Shown piece by piece: positions 15,928 through 24,550 of a stretch of 52,030 bases of DNA. Under the pieces are notes generated by a model, which saw only the letters and a list, made by a program, of their open reading frames with translations, had not been told where the DNA came from and did not search any database. The stretch comes from Ruminococcus sp. (GTDB taxonomy: Bacteria > Bacillota > Clostridia > Oscillospirales > Ruminococcaceae): contig JAJQEI010000050.1 of NCBI GenBank assembly GCA_021201755.1, positions 1 through 52,030 on the forward strand, written 5' to 3'. Numbering within the stretch: position 1 is the first letter of the stretch; the number at the start of each line of letters is the position of its first letter. Position numbers and translations under genes: made by a program.

Positions 15928-17112
15928 TTATTCTGTTTCCGTGTCAGAATTGTCTTGTATATTCTCGTTTACATCGTTGTCTTCAGCAATACGAGCCGTT
16001 AGACCGTTAATTTCTACTGCCGGATCATCTAGGTCGATGAGCAAATAGCGTCTGCCATTTTCAAATTTAGTACGTACTTTATCAGTTGCATCTTTTCCTA
16101 TTGAAACAGTGATGCCATCTAATGAAATAGTGGTTTTGTTTTCAATCAAGTTATTGACTGTTATCGGCTTATCCTGTGTCGCTTCTCGATATGCCATCTG
16201 CATTTCTTCAGCGGTTTCCTGACTAACGCCAGAATCTAAAAGAATGTCACGCACATGAATATCATCCACTACTGGTAAATCTGGATTGTTGGCATATTCT
16301 ACCGCAATATCTCGCAATTTTTCATTGATGCCGGTGATAACGGAATAGTTTAGTTCATCTGCTACAATTTCTTGCATCATCGTTTGGAATGTTTCTTTTT
16401 GTTCATTGGCAGTTTGCGTAAAATGGCATCCAAGCACATTTTCTACAATGCTGATATTCACTTCTTTCGGTTTATGTGCAGAATAAAGAACATGATTGAT
16501 ATCCGGACCTCTTCCAGTAAATGTAGGGTACAAAAATCCATCCGATGGAATTTCAGTGACAATCCGATCATAAACCGCTTTCTTTTCGATGGCGTTGTCA
16601 TCCTCATTATAGATAAGACCATCAACTCGAACTTCTACTGGACAAATTGCCACGATGAGAAAAGAATAGTCATAGCTCTGATAAGGGTCAACTTCGTCAT
16701 TCTTCAATTTCTGAAAAACGGTGTAAGTACAATGCCCAATAAAAATTGCATAAGTAGACAAGTAATCCATATGATTTACGATATGTTCCATCAACATAGA
16801 AACAGCAGCTTCATTTTCCAATTTGGAATCCAATGCCTCATAGAGAATATTTTGACTAGCCCCCTCTTCGTATGCTTCCTGTGGAAATTCGTATTCTAAA
16901 AGACCTTTGCCCAATGTCCCGGCAAGTACATGTTTCAGTGTATTCATCAGGCATTCATTTTCTTCTGTTGGAATATCGTGATAGGCACGGCTGTCTAGGC
17001 AGCGAATTTCTTTTTCAGCATCGACAAAGGCGGTTGCTATATGGTTAAGCACCAACAGGTCACTAGAGTCAGAAAAATTCTTACGAATTTCGGATAATTC
17101 TTTTTTATTCAT
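15928..17112 (-). CDS. DUF4317 family protein
   Basis: 394 residues starting MNKKELSEIRKNFS, a hallmark start of this family (E-IRK.F). Soluble and acidic, with no signal peptide; it ends in a Glu/Asp-rich tail. DUF4317 is conserved in Lachnospiraceae and Oscillospiraceae and has no known function. AAAGGA lies upstream and the start overlaps the end of the GNAT frame. Confidence 0.85.
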   Translation of the reverse strand: MNKKELSEIRKNFSDSSDLLVLNHIATAFVDAEKEIRCLDSRAYHDIPTEENECLMNTLKHVLAGTLGKGLLEYEFPQEAYEEGASQNILYEALDSKLENEAAVSMLMEHIVNHMDYLSTYAIFIGHCTYTVFQKLKNDEVDPYQSYDYSFLIVAICPVEVRVDGLIYNEDDNAIEKKAVYDRIVTEIPSDGFLYPTFTGRGPDINHVLYSAHKPKEVNISIVENVLGCHFTQTANEQKETFQTMMQEIVADELNYSVITGINEKLRDIAVEYANNPDLPVVDDIHVRDILLDSGVSQETAEEMQMAYREATQDKPITVNNLIENKTTISLDGITVSIGKDATDKVRTKFENGRRYLLIDLDDPAVEINGLTARIAEDNDVNENIQDNSDTETE

Positions 17113-17602
17113 ATGGTTTTCCTTTCTTCCATGTTTTCGCTAATTCTATATATGGCACAATTTCAAAGCCACATTTTTGGTATAATTGTATTGCCGTTTT
17201 ATTCTTTGGTTCTGCTTCTAATCGAAATCGCACAGTATGATTTCGATAGTGAGTTTCTAAATAGGTGAAAAACTACGTTCCGATGCCTTTGTGCCGATAA
17301 TCTTTTTTGATGTACAAATCTTCAATCCAAATACAAACGCCGCCGTATTCCGTAGAATAGCTCTTTGCTAAAATGGCATAACCAGCAATAACGTCAAACA
17401 AGGCATCGACAAAAACGAGTCCTTCTACAAATGGGCAAGCACCGACACAATCCGCCAAGTCTTGACGAAGTATTTCTTCAGATACCGGATAGAACACAGC
17501 TTGGAAGGCATAAAATGTCTGCATTTGACAAAATACATCTTCGCAATCCTCTTTTTGTATTGACCGAATGATAATTTCTATTTGTATCACCTCATACTTC
17601 AA
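17105..17602 (-). pseudogene. GNAT acetyltransferase with one in-frame TAG
   Basis: Read through, 165 residues form a complete Gcn5-like acetyltransferase: IIIRSIQKEDCEDVFCQM at the start, the central strands DVIAGYAILAKSYSTEYGGVCIWIEDLYIKKDYRHKGIGT (acetyl-CoA-binding motif A, R-x-x-G-x-G/A region), and the C-terminal FRLEAEPKNKTAIQLYQKCGFEIVP. A TAG at 17273-17275 follows GIGT, where the family commonly has a polar residue before the hydrophobic helix residues; CAG to TAG would explain it. The frame is otherwise intact and ends in TAA overlapping the next gene. The start codon is TTG 17602 or GTG 17590. Confidence 0.85.
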
Positions 17603-18447
17603 TGTATGTCATTCAATTCGGATTGATCAGGTCTTGCAGCGAAAATGGCATTTTCCATGGAAAACTTGAGAGCATCCACTGGATTCATTGCTTCATCCGA
17701 AAATTGTAGTGCATATTGCAATACCATAAAGTAAACCATAGGCCATTCGTTACAGGAATGACAGCCTTTCTCGATAAATTCTTTTTCATGATTCCACATC
17801 AAGTGGTAATGATGTATATATTGTTCCGGATTTGAAATATCAAAAATACTATAATTTTCCTTTCCGATATTGTCCATAACATGGTTGTCAATCTCGGCAA
17901 TATTGGGACAAGAAAGTTCTGGATGGCGTTTTTGGAATACACGACTTGTAAGATACCAAAGTGAGCCTTTCCCTTCAAGTAAGTAGGAGTTTAACGCTTC
18001 ATCGTAGAGGTACGTTTTTTTATTTTCCTCTTGTACTTTCAAAAACAATGATTCTTCCTGTTCTTTTTGTTTTTCCCAGAGAGTCGCCTGACAAGCGTAT
18101 CCTGCCAAACCGCTGGCAAATAGCAATAATGTCATGCAGTTAACACGATGCTCCTTGTCTTCTGCTGCATGAACTAACCGAGAAAAGATATCTTTTGAGC
18201 AAAATTTTGCGCCAGCAAAAGGATCTTTTTTTTGAAAGCCAGTTGCTTTCGAGGCTTCAGATGAGGATGTTGTTTCTATCGCTTCGACTGCTTGTTGTGT
18301 TGGCGATAGAAGAGTTTCTAGTTTTTTTCGACGGCGTTCCTCTTCAGCAAGTTCTGCTTCTCTTTGCAGCTTTATTTCTTCGGGATCTTCCTGTATAATT
18401 GGTTGATAATATCCCTCATTTTGATTTTTTCGAAACCATTTCTTCAT
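17599..18447 (-). CDS. Uncharacterised soluble protein
   Basis: 282 residues, family not recognised. Residues ~25-50 are a charged helix rich in Glu/Arg (IKLQREAELAEEERRRKKLETLL), likely coiled coil; a linker follows, then a helical domain with FASGLAGYACQATLW and several Trp/Tyr-rich stretches (GKGSLWYLTSRVFQ, YIHHYHLMWNHEKEF). No signal peptide. Three bases downstream of maf with GAGGAA before its start; it overlaps the GNAT start (TTGA). Probably an operon member of unknown role. Confidence 0.75.
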   Translation of the reverse strand: MKKWFRKNQNEGYYQPIIQEDPEEIKLQREAELAEEERRRKKLETLLSPTQQAVEAIETTSSSEASKATGFQKKDPFAGAKFCSKDIFSRLVHAAEDKEHRVNCMTLLLFASGLAGYACQATLWEKQKEQEESLFLKVQEENKKTYLYDEALNSYLLEGKGSLWYLTSRVFQKRHPELSCPNIAEIDNHVMDNIGKENYSIFDISNPEQYIHHYHLMWNHEKEFIEKGCHSCNEWPMVYFMVLQYALQFSDEAMNPVDALKFSMENAIFAARPDQSELNDIH

Positions 18448-18449
18448 AT

Positions 18450-19013
18450 TTATTCCTCACTTGTGAATTGCTGTATAACCCTTGCGGTGGCGGCTACTGG
18501 TAGCCCTACAACGTTGTAAAAATCGCCGTGAATTTCTCGTACCAGTAGTGCACCATAGCCTTGGATACCATACCCTCCAGCTTTATCTAAAGGCTCACCG
18601 GTATTGACATACGTGTCAATTTGATATTGTGACAGTGGGTAAAAAGTCACATCTGTTTTGGTTGAAAAAACCTGATATGTCCCATTTTGCACCAGAGCCA
18701 ATCCAGTGATTACTTGATGTGTCTTTCCAGAGAGCAGTTGTAACATTTCCATTGCACGAGTCGACGTGACAGGCTTTCCGAGAATTTGTCCTTGGAATAG
18801 AACAATAGTATCAGCTCCCAGTACCACTGAATGGGGATAATTTTTAGAGACTGCCAGTGCTTTTCGGATTGCTAATTGTTGAGGAACATCTTCTGGTGCG
18901 GTGTCATAGGGAAGCGATTCGTCTATATTTGCTGGAATGACCGTGAAATCCGAGGTGATTAAGCGTAGCAACTCTTTTCGTCTGGGAGATCCGGATGCCA
19001 AAATCAAATTCAT
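18450..19013 (-). CDS. maf: Maf-like nucleoside triphosphate pyrophosphatase
   Basis: 187 residues, normal length. Signature ILASGSPRRKELL at the N-terminus, ANIDE, GADTIV, GKP and the GYGIQGYGALLV segment. Maf proteins hydrolyse non-canonical nucleotides and overexpression blocks septation. The start overlaps the tautomerase stop (ATGA), with AAAGGA upstream. Confidence 0.94.
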   Translation of the reverse strand: MNLILASGSPRRKELLRLITSDFTVIPANIDESLPYDTAPEDVPQQLAIRKALAVSKNYPHSVVLGADTIVLFQGQILGKPVTSTRAMEMLQLLSGKTHQVITGLALVQNGTYQVFSTKTDVTFYPLSQYQIDTYVNTGEPLDKAGGYGIQGYGALLVREIHGDFYNVVGLPVAATARVIQQFTSEE

Positions 19014-19246
19014 TTTAAAACGTCCTTTGGGTCGTAATGCGGTTTTTTATAAATATGTTCGCTTTCGGTGACATCGATACGGAAAACATCTTGCCATTGT
19101 TGTGGCGTATAGTCTTCGACAGCAACAGAAATATGTTCCGGTGTACAACCAATAGCTTCTACCAATGCAGCAGCAACTTTTTCCGCAGCTTCTGTCTTTT
19201 GTTCGTCAGTTCTACCTTTTAACATTTTAATCGTAATATGGGGCAT
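19010..19246 (-). CDS. 4-oxalocrotonate tautomerase-like protein
   Basis: 78 residues. Begins MPHITIKMLKGRTDEQK; the Pro after Met is the catalytic N-terminal base once Met is removed. EAIGCTPEHISVAVEDYTPQQW matches the family core. The substrate cannot be inferred. First gene of the seven-gene minus-strand operon, with GGAGG 7 bases before the start. Confidence 0.9.
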   Translation of the reverse strand: MPHITIKMLKGRTDEQKTEAAEKVAAALVEAIGCTPEHISVAVEDYTPQQWQDVFRIDVTESEHIYKKPHYDPKDVLK

Positions 19247-19312
19247 GATAAAATCCTCCTAAGATTTGTAATGAAATTTCGTTTGCAGCATATATGAAAA
19301 TACTGCTTTTTT

Positions 19313-19341
19313 ATCATACCATAATTTGAGGAAAAATGCAA
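19313..19341 (-). promoter_or_regulatory. Sigma-A promoter of the tautomerase-maf-nspC operon
   Basis: TTGCAT (19341-19336), 17-bp spacer, TATGAT (19318-19313). The gap 19247-19591 holds only this promoter, the palindrome at 19398 and the hairpin at 19531. Confidence 0.7.
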
Positions 19342-19397
19342 GTCGTTGAGATAATTTTTTACATAAGGTTTTCTTTGCATTTTCAAGATAATATACC

Positions 19398-19426
19398 ATT
19401 TAATCGAATCAATGATTCGATTAAAT
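19398..19426. repeat. 29-bp perfect palindrome
   Basis: ATTTAATCGAATCA (19398-19411), one central A, and the exact reverse complement (19413-19426). It lies ~57 bases upstream of the tautomerase -35 box. There is no T tract on either side, so it is not a standard terminator. It could be an operator or a cruciform site. Confidence 0.75.
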
Positions 19427-19530
19427 ACAATATGAATTTATTATAGCCTAAATCACACTATATAAATAAGAAAGAAATTAACTTTATCGAAAGTCATGTA
19501 AAGGAGATAGCGTGAAATAGAATCAAAGAC

Positions 19531-19557
19531 AGCACCGCACAATTTTTGTGCGATGCT
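19531..19557 (-). terminator. Probable terminator of the dockerin gene
   Basis: Strong stem CGCACAA/TTGTGCG (19536-19542 and 19546-19552) with outer AGCA/TGCT pairing. On the minus strand it is followed by a weak CTTT tract, 35 bases after the stop codon. Confidence 0.6.
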
Positions 19558-19591
19558 ACTTAAAAGTAATAGTAGTGGGACAATAAAAAGA

Positions 19592-20625
19592 TCAATCAAT
19601 CAAATTTTCCCAACCGATTTCATGTCCGGCAGAAAGGTTTGCAAAGTATCTTTGAATTGTATATGCATCTTGAATTGTGATTTCACCGTCACTATTGACA
19701 TCTGCAATTGTTCTTTGCACAACTGTCAACCCATCGTCGTTTCCTGCTGCGATTTCGGCACAAGCCTTGAGACAGTAAAACGCATCTTGAACTGTGATGA
19801 CTTCGTCATCGTCCAAGTCACCATAAAAATCTGTCAATGTATATGTTTGAACATCTTCATATTCCGGATACACACCAAGTGTAAGGATATAATCATGGTC
19901 GATATATGCACCATAAACTGCCGGAATATTCTCTACGGAATCTTTCATGACCAAAAATAAATCCGACCATTCAGACACTCCATAACTCAATTCTTCGTCG
20001 TTCTTATAAAATTGAACGTTGTTATTTGAATCGATAGAAACCGAAAATTCATCTGACAAGAAGTCAAAATCCGCTTCTGTAATATCGTCGTCTGTACACA
20101 AAACAATTTATCCGGATCCCCCTATAAGCTGGAAGCGGTTGTGGTGTATTTCTGCTGTACTGTAGCATCTATAGCTAGACCAGAAGTTAAAACTTCCTTT
20201 GCGACAGATGCAGCAGTATCCAAATCTCATACAGAGGTATATAAGCTTGTTGTCAAGCTCCCACTGTAGCTGTCATTTTGAATATCTTCAATCCAGATGA
20301 CACCATCTTCTGATACATAAGTATAAATATCAGAATATGCATCTAAAATGGATTCTTTTGCAGCATCGTCAGTGGGTGTAACGGTAACAACGTACGACGC
20401 TTCATATTCTCGATAATAGGATTCTCGTAGGGGATACGATGAAGTATTCCCTATGAACGAAAATGAACCATCCTCATAGGTCGTAAAAGATGCGTTCTCA
20501 CTTGCGGAATTGACAAAAATACTGCTGGAATTTTCTTTCGCAAAAGTTTGTATGCCAGATGCGAAAGCACATACACCTGTAATAATCAACGCCGTACAAA
20601 TGCATATTATTTTTCTTGTTTTCAT
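19592..20625 (-). pseudogene. Secreted dockerin-containing protein, interrupted
   Basis: Begins with a signal peptide (MKTRKIICICTALIITGVCAFASG), AAGGA upstream. The N-terminal part runs to a TGA (20227-20229), continues in the same frame (DLDTAASVAKEVLTSG...) to a TAG (20122-20124), then GDPDKLFC, after which the frame shifts near 20100 into DDDITEADFDFLSDEF. The C-terminal ~70 residues are a type I dockerin with two Ca-binding repeats: LDDDEVITVQDAFYCLKACAE and DVNSDGEITIQDAYTIQRY. Dockerins dock proteins onto cohesins of a cellulosome. Its middle region is not recognised. CGA-to-TGA and CAG-to-TAG changes would explain the stops. Confidence 0.82.
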
Positions 20626-20879
20626 AAAATCAGATCCTTTCTTAATCTTATTTTATAAATCGTCATACCAGATAACTATTGTTCAAGTAAAAATAAAGCA
20701 GATTCGCTGTTATTCTAACTCTATGTTTAAAAGAACTACGTCTGTGATTGAAATTGAACCGTCGCAATTAACAATCACCACGAATTATACTTGATGCAAT
20801 ATACATACGTGTGAATCGAGCTTAAACAATAGCCAATAACAACCATATATACAATTTAAACATTATCTTATTTAATTTT

Positions 20880-20908
20880 ATTATACTATACATGAAATAA
20901 AAAGTCAA
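20880..20908 (-). promoter_or_regulatory. Sigma-A promoter of the dockerin gene
   Basis: TTGACT (20908-20903), 17-bp spacer, TATAAT (20885-20880). It gives a ~250-base leader before the start at 20625. The stretch 20626-21071 holds this promoter, that leader and the hairpin at 20987; I see no gene there. Confidence 0.7.
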
Positions 20909-20986
20909 GTGCTTTTTAAAATAATTTATGTTTTGCACAATAAGAAGCTCTTTATTTATGTAATTTGAACAAATATCGGGACAAAG

Positions 20987-21022
20987 AATCGGGTACAGCA
21001 TTTCGATATGCTGCACCCGATT
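20987..21022 (-). terminator. Terminator-like hairpin after cotJC
   Basis: 14-bp arms AATCGGGTACAGCA (20987-21000) and TGCTGCACCCGATT (21009-21022), one mismatch. The T tract on the minus strand is short (TTCTTTG). Confidence 0.65.
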
Positions 21023-21071
21023 TTATGCTTTTTCTTCTGTCTTTCACCTTGAAAAGTGAAAACTGATGGAA

Positions 21072-21704
21072 TTAGCGATTATTGCCTTTTCCACAGTTTT
21101 TCCCGCAACCTTTTTCATAAGACGGGTTACAGCAGTAGAAATTTTTTGCATCTAAGTCATCCTGTACCATACGCAGTGCCTCACCAAAGCATTGGAAATG
21201 GACAATTTCACGTTGTCGTAAGAATTTGATTGGTTCACGTACATCCGGATTTTCACACATTCGTAGAATATTGTCGTAGGTGCTGCGAGCTTTTTGTTCC
21301 GCAGCCAAGTCCTCTGTCAAATCAGTAATCGGGTCTCCCTTTGATTGGAAATATGCCGCCGTAAACGGAACACCAGCTGCACTCTGTGGATAGATTCCTA
21401 ATGTGTGATCTACAAAGTAAGTGTTAAACCCTGCTTCTTTAATTTGCTCCGGCGACAAGCCGTCTGTAAGTTGATAAAGTATGGTAGAAATCATTTCTAC
21501 ATGTGCAAGTTCTTCAGTAGAGATATCCGTCAAGATACCCTTTACCGAATTCGGCTTCATCACATATCACTGGTTCATATAGCGCAATGATGCAGACAAT
21601 TCGCCATCTGGACCGCCAAGCTGCGAGATAATATATTTTGCTGTTTTTGCGTTAGGCGTTTTGATGCAAATCGGGAACTCTAATTTTTTCTCATATATCC
21701 ACAT
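21072..21704 (-). pseudogene. cotJC: Spore coat protein CotJC (manganese catalase-like) with one in-frame TGA
   Basis: Read through, 210 residues. The N-terminus is classic: MWIYEKKLEFPI, GGPDGELSASLRYMNQ, then TGA (21567-21569), then YVMKPNSVKGILTDISTEELAHVEM with the ferritin-like/Mn-catalase metal ligands and later QREIVHFQ. At the stop the family has Arg (RY.SQRY), and CGA to TGA is a single transition. The C-terminus is a Cys/Gly-rich tail. Start at 21704 with AAGGAGG 12 bases upstream. CotJC is a spore-coat enzyme; with cotJA and cotJB it shows sporulation ancestry. Confidence 0.9.
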
Positions 21705-21725
21705 ACTTTAGTTCGCCTCCTTTTC

Positions 21726-21956
21726 TCATGGCCAAGGGGTTTGATTCCAATTCCAAGGCGAACCGCCAGCCTGATTTGGTCGTAATGGACCAAATCTTTG
21801 GGTATACGTCTGTACCGCTTGCTGTCGTAGATTTTGATACCGATTCCAAAGCTGCAAAGCATTTTGTGATTCTGGATGGGTATCCAGGTAAAGCTGCAAA
21901 TCATACAACGCAAAATCGTATTTCTGAATCATGTGCAAACTTTGCTTCTCATCCAC
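21726..21956 (-). CDS. cotJB: Spore coat protein CotJB
   Basis: 76 residues. The CotJB signature is YDFALYDLQLYLDTHPESQNAL...YGPL-like (here FGPLRPNQ) with the Trp-rich end PWNWNQTPWP. GTG 21956 is chosen as start because AAGGAGG lies 8 bases before it; the GTG at 21965 overlaps that site. It overlaps the end of cotJA. Small coat-morphogenesis partner of CotJC. Confidence 0.88.
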   Translation of the reverse strand: MDEKQSLHMIQKYDFALYDLQLYLDTHPESQNALQLWNRYQNLRQQAVQTYTQRFGPLRPNQAGGSPWNWNQTPWP

Positions 21957-22218
21957 GACAACCACCTCCTTGGAAAGGTTTGTCTAGTGGGGAAAAGATG
22001 GTACCAATGGGGAATCCGGTGTCTACCGAATAGGGTGTTTCCCACTGCTCATAGGGGACATATGCCATACCGATGGGCGTCTGCTCCGGCAGAGACGAAA
22101 TTGTTTCGTCATATACATTTTGTGTCATGTTGCACTCTGTAGCTGCCGGTACGTCCCGCAACAGGTTGCGCTGCATCATACCATATGGCTGCATACGGCC
22201 GAAAGTATTTTGTGCCAT
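21949..22218 (-). CDS. cotJA: Spore coat associated protein CotJA
   Basis: 89 residues. The C-terminal half has the CotJA motif IGMAYVPYEQWETPYSVDTG...GTIFSPLDKPFQGGGC; the N-terminal half is Met/Gln/Asn-rich and unlike a fixed domain. Start ATG 22218 with AAAGGAG 7 bases upstream. First gene of cotJABC. The upstream region has no sigma-A promoter on this strand, consistent with a sporulation sigma factor, but I could not define its boxes. Confidence 0.88.
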   Translation of the reverse strand: MAQNTFGRMQPYGMMQRNLLRDVPAATECNMTQNVYDETISSLPEQTPIGMAYVPYEQWETPYSVDTGFPIGTIFSPLDKPFQGGGCRG

Positions 22219-22385
22219 TTCATCACTCCTTTGTATATTCGGCAGCACTGCAATACGAGCATACATTATTGTGTAGCGAATAGCATAAGAACCACTGTTA
22301 CAAATTACAAACCTTGTTGTGCTGCCTTTGGTTTATTCTATGCATTGGTTTGTTATTTGGTGATGATTCAAATTTTTTACTTTTA

Positions 22386-22414
22386 TTGACAAGCTTGAAA
22401 AAGTGTGCTATAAT
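22386..22414 (+). promoter_or_regulatory. Consensus sigma-A promoter of the ABC-F gene
   Basis: TTGACA (22386-22391), 17-bp spacer, TATAAT (22409-22414); TSS about 25 bases before the ATG. Confidence 0.85.
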
Positions 22415-22446
22415 CATAGCATGAAAAACCAAAGGAGACAAAATTT

Positions 22447-24360
22447 ATGCTTGTGCAAATAAGCAATCTTCATAAATATTATCACGGCACGGCGGTTTTA
22501 CAGTCAGTCAATCTAACTATAGAGGACGGCGACCATATTGGTCTTATCGGTGAAAATGGCAGCGGCAAATCTACGTTGCTCCGTCTTCTTGTTGGAAAGG
22601 AACTGCCTGACCATATACAAGAAGGCGATGGTGAAATCATAATTTCACCCAAAACGTCGATTGGCTATCTGGAACAAATGAGTGGACTTGATAGCCAAAG
22701 TACTGTTTGGGATGAAATGAAAAACGTGTTTCAACCATTGCTTACAGCACAAGAACAAATGCACGCATTGGAGAAACAGATGCAGGAAGGCGACTTATCC
22801 GGCATTGAAATGTATCATCAACTGCAAACTTGGTTTGAGAGCAATGATGGCTATCAAATCGATGTGAAAATTCGCATGATACTCAGTGGTATGGGATTTT
22901 TTCCGGAAGAATATGGAAGATTAATTTCGAGCTTTAGTGGTGGGGAAAAGACACGACTTGCACTGGCGAAACTTCTCCTAGAAGCACCGAATCTATTGAT
23001 CCTAGATGAACCTACGAATCATCTGGACTTTAAAACGGTTATGTGGTTGGAGGATTATCTGAAAGACTATAAAGGTACATTGTTGCTTGTTTCTCATGAT
23101 CGGTTCTTTTTAGATAAACTGTCTACCAGTATCTGTGAGTTGGAACGAGGCAAACTGACGCGCTATAAGGGCAACTATACAACGTCTATAAAGTTGAAAA
23201 CAGCAGCTATTGAGCGACAATGGAAAGAGTATGAGCAACAGCAGAAAGAAATTGCAAAGCTTGAGGACTACGTGGCACGTAATATCACTCGTGCTTCTAC
23301 TGCAAAAAGTGCACAGAGCCGTGTGAAACAGTTGGAAAAAATGGAACACATCGAAAAGCCAGCAGCTCGCCAGAAACAAGCTCGTATTTGTTTCACCTAT
23401 GAAGTTGAACCACCAGTGGAGGTATTAAAAGTACAGGACGTAGATATATCTGTGGGTAGTGGAGAACAACGAAAATTGCTTGTGTCATCCGTGTCGTTCG
23501 AGATACGCCGTGGCGAAAAGTGGGGGATTATCGGTGACAATGGTGTCGGAAAATCGACATTGTTGAAAATTGTGCAGGGAATGTTGCCACACTCTGGAAA
23601 AATTCGTTGGACAAGCAATGTGAAGCTTTCTTATTTTGACCAAGAAAGTGCAAATTTGCATTCGGAAAAAAGTGTGATGCAGGAGATTCATGATCGAGTT
23701 CCCAGTTGGACGAATTTGGAAGTGCGTAATCTGCTTGGGCAAGTTCGTTTAACGGGAGAAAATGTATTTAAGCCGGTAGGAGTCTTAAGTGGCGGAGAAC
23801 GGGCAAAAGTTTGTTTCGCAGTCATGATGTTAGAACATGGTAATGTTTTAATACTGGATGAGCCGACGAACCATTTGGACATTGCAATGAAAGAGATTAT
23901 CGAAGCAGCACTGGTGGATTTTACTGGAACGTTGCTGTTTGTTTCTCACGATCGTTATTTACTCGATAAAGTGGCGGATCATATATTAGAGCTGACACCT
24001 AGTGGCGGTATGGCAAAAATCGGTGGCTTTTCTGACTGGCTGGCAGCGAAGCAAAAAACAAAAGAAATGGAACAAAGCGTAATAATTGAAAAAGAGAGTA
24101 GTTCAAAAGAAAATGTGTATCACTCCAAAAAGCAACGATCAATGCAAGCAAAACTTCGTGCGCAAATGCGGCAGCTTGAGCAAAATCTCGACGAGATGCA
24201 GGCTGAGTTTGACGACTTGGCAATCGATCTCAAGCGAGAAGAGGTCATGCAAGATTATCAATGTATGCAAAAAAAATGCGCTCGTATGGAGCAGCTGCGA
24301 CTTAATATGGATGACTGTATGGAACAAATGATTGCAGTGGAAGAACAACTCGGTAATTAA
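22447..24360 (+). CDS. ABC-F family ATPase (Uup/YdiF type)
   Basis: 637 residues with two ABC domains and no membrane part. Domain 1: Walker A GENGSGKST, signature FSGGEKTRLAL, Walker B LLILDEPTNHLD, SHDRFFLD. The interdomain P-site tether linker (KTAAIERQWKEYEQQQKEIAKLEDYV...RVKQLEKME) is charged and helical. Domain 2: GDNGVGKST, LSGGERAKV, VLILDEPTNHLD, SHDRYLLD. A C-terminal coiled coil (~555-637) is rich in Gln/Glu/Met. ABC-F proteins act on the ribosomal E-site in translation quality control or antibiotic protection. AAAGGAG is 9 bases upstream. Confidence 0.92.
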   Translation: MLVQISNLHKYYHGTAVLQSVNLTIEDGDHIGLIGENGSGKSTLLRLLVGKELPDHIQEGDGEIIISPKTSIGYLEQMSGLDSQSTVWDEMKNVFQPLLTAQEQMHALEKQMQEGDLSGIEMYHQLQTWFESNDGYQIDVKIRMILSGMGFFPEEYGRLISSFSGGEKTRLALAKLLLEAPNLLILDEPTNHLDFKTVMWLEDYLKDYKGTLLLVSHDRFFLDKLSTSICELERGKLTRYKGNYTTSIKLKTAAIERQWKEYEQQQKEIAKLEDYVARNITRASTAKSAQSRVKQLEKMEHIEKPAARQKQARICFTYEVEPPVEVLKVQDVDISVGSGEQRKLLVSSVSFEIRRGEKWGIIGDNGVGKSTLLKIVQGMLPHSGKIRWTSNVKLSYFDQESANLHSEKSVMQEIHDRVPSWTNLEVRNLLGQVRLTGENVFKPVGVLSGGERAKVCFAVMMLEHGNVLILDEPTNHLDIAMKEIIEAALVDFTGTLLFVSHDRYLLDKVADHILELTPSGGMAKIGGFSDWLAAKQKTKEMEQSVIIEKESSSKENVYHSKKQRSMQAKLRAQMRQLEQNLDEMQAEFDDLAIDLKREEVMQDYQCMQKKCARMEQLRLNMDDCMEQMIAVEEQLGN

Positions 24361-24407
24361 ACTAAAATATCGTCGATTTCATGAACGAAATTTGTGCAAA
24401 ATGCATC

Positions 24408-24436
24408 TTGCAATCACGAGAAAAATCGAGTATAAT
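24408..24436 (+). promoter_or_regulatory. Sigma-A promoter of the Trp-rich lipoprotein gene
   Basis: TTGCAA (24408-24413), 17-bp spacer, TATAAT (24431-24436). A 9-bp inverted repeat ATAATGGTG (24445-24453) / CACCATTAT (24481-24489) begins right at the predicted transcript start, giving a structured ~110-base leader. Confidence 0.7.
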
Positions 24437-24550
24437 ATTAGAGTATAATGGTGAATTGTAGGATTTCGCTGCTTTTTGCACACCATTATCTAGTTCTGCG
24501 TCAGACATGAAATCTGTGTTTGGCGAATGATGAAGAAAGAGGAATGATTT

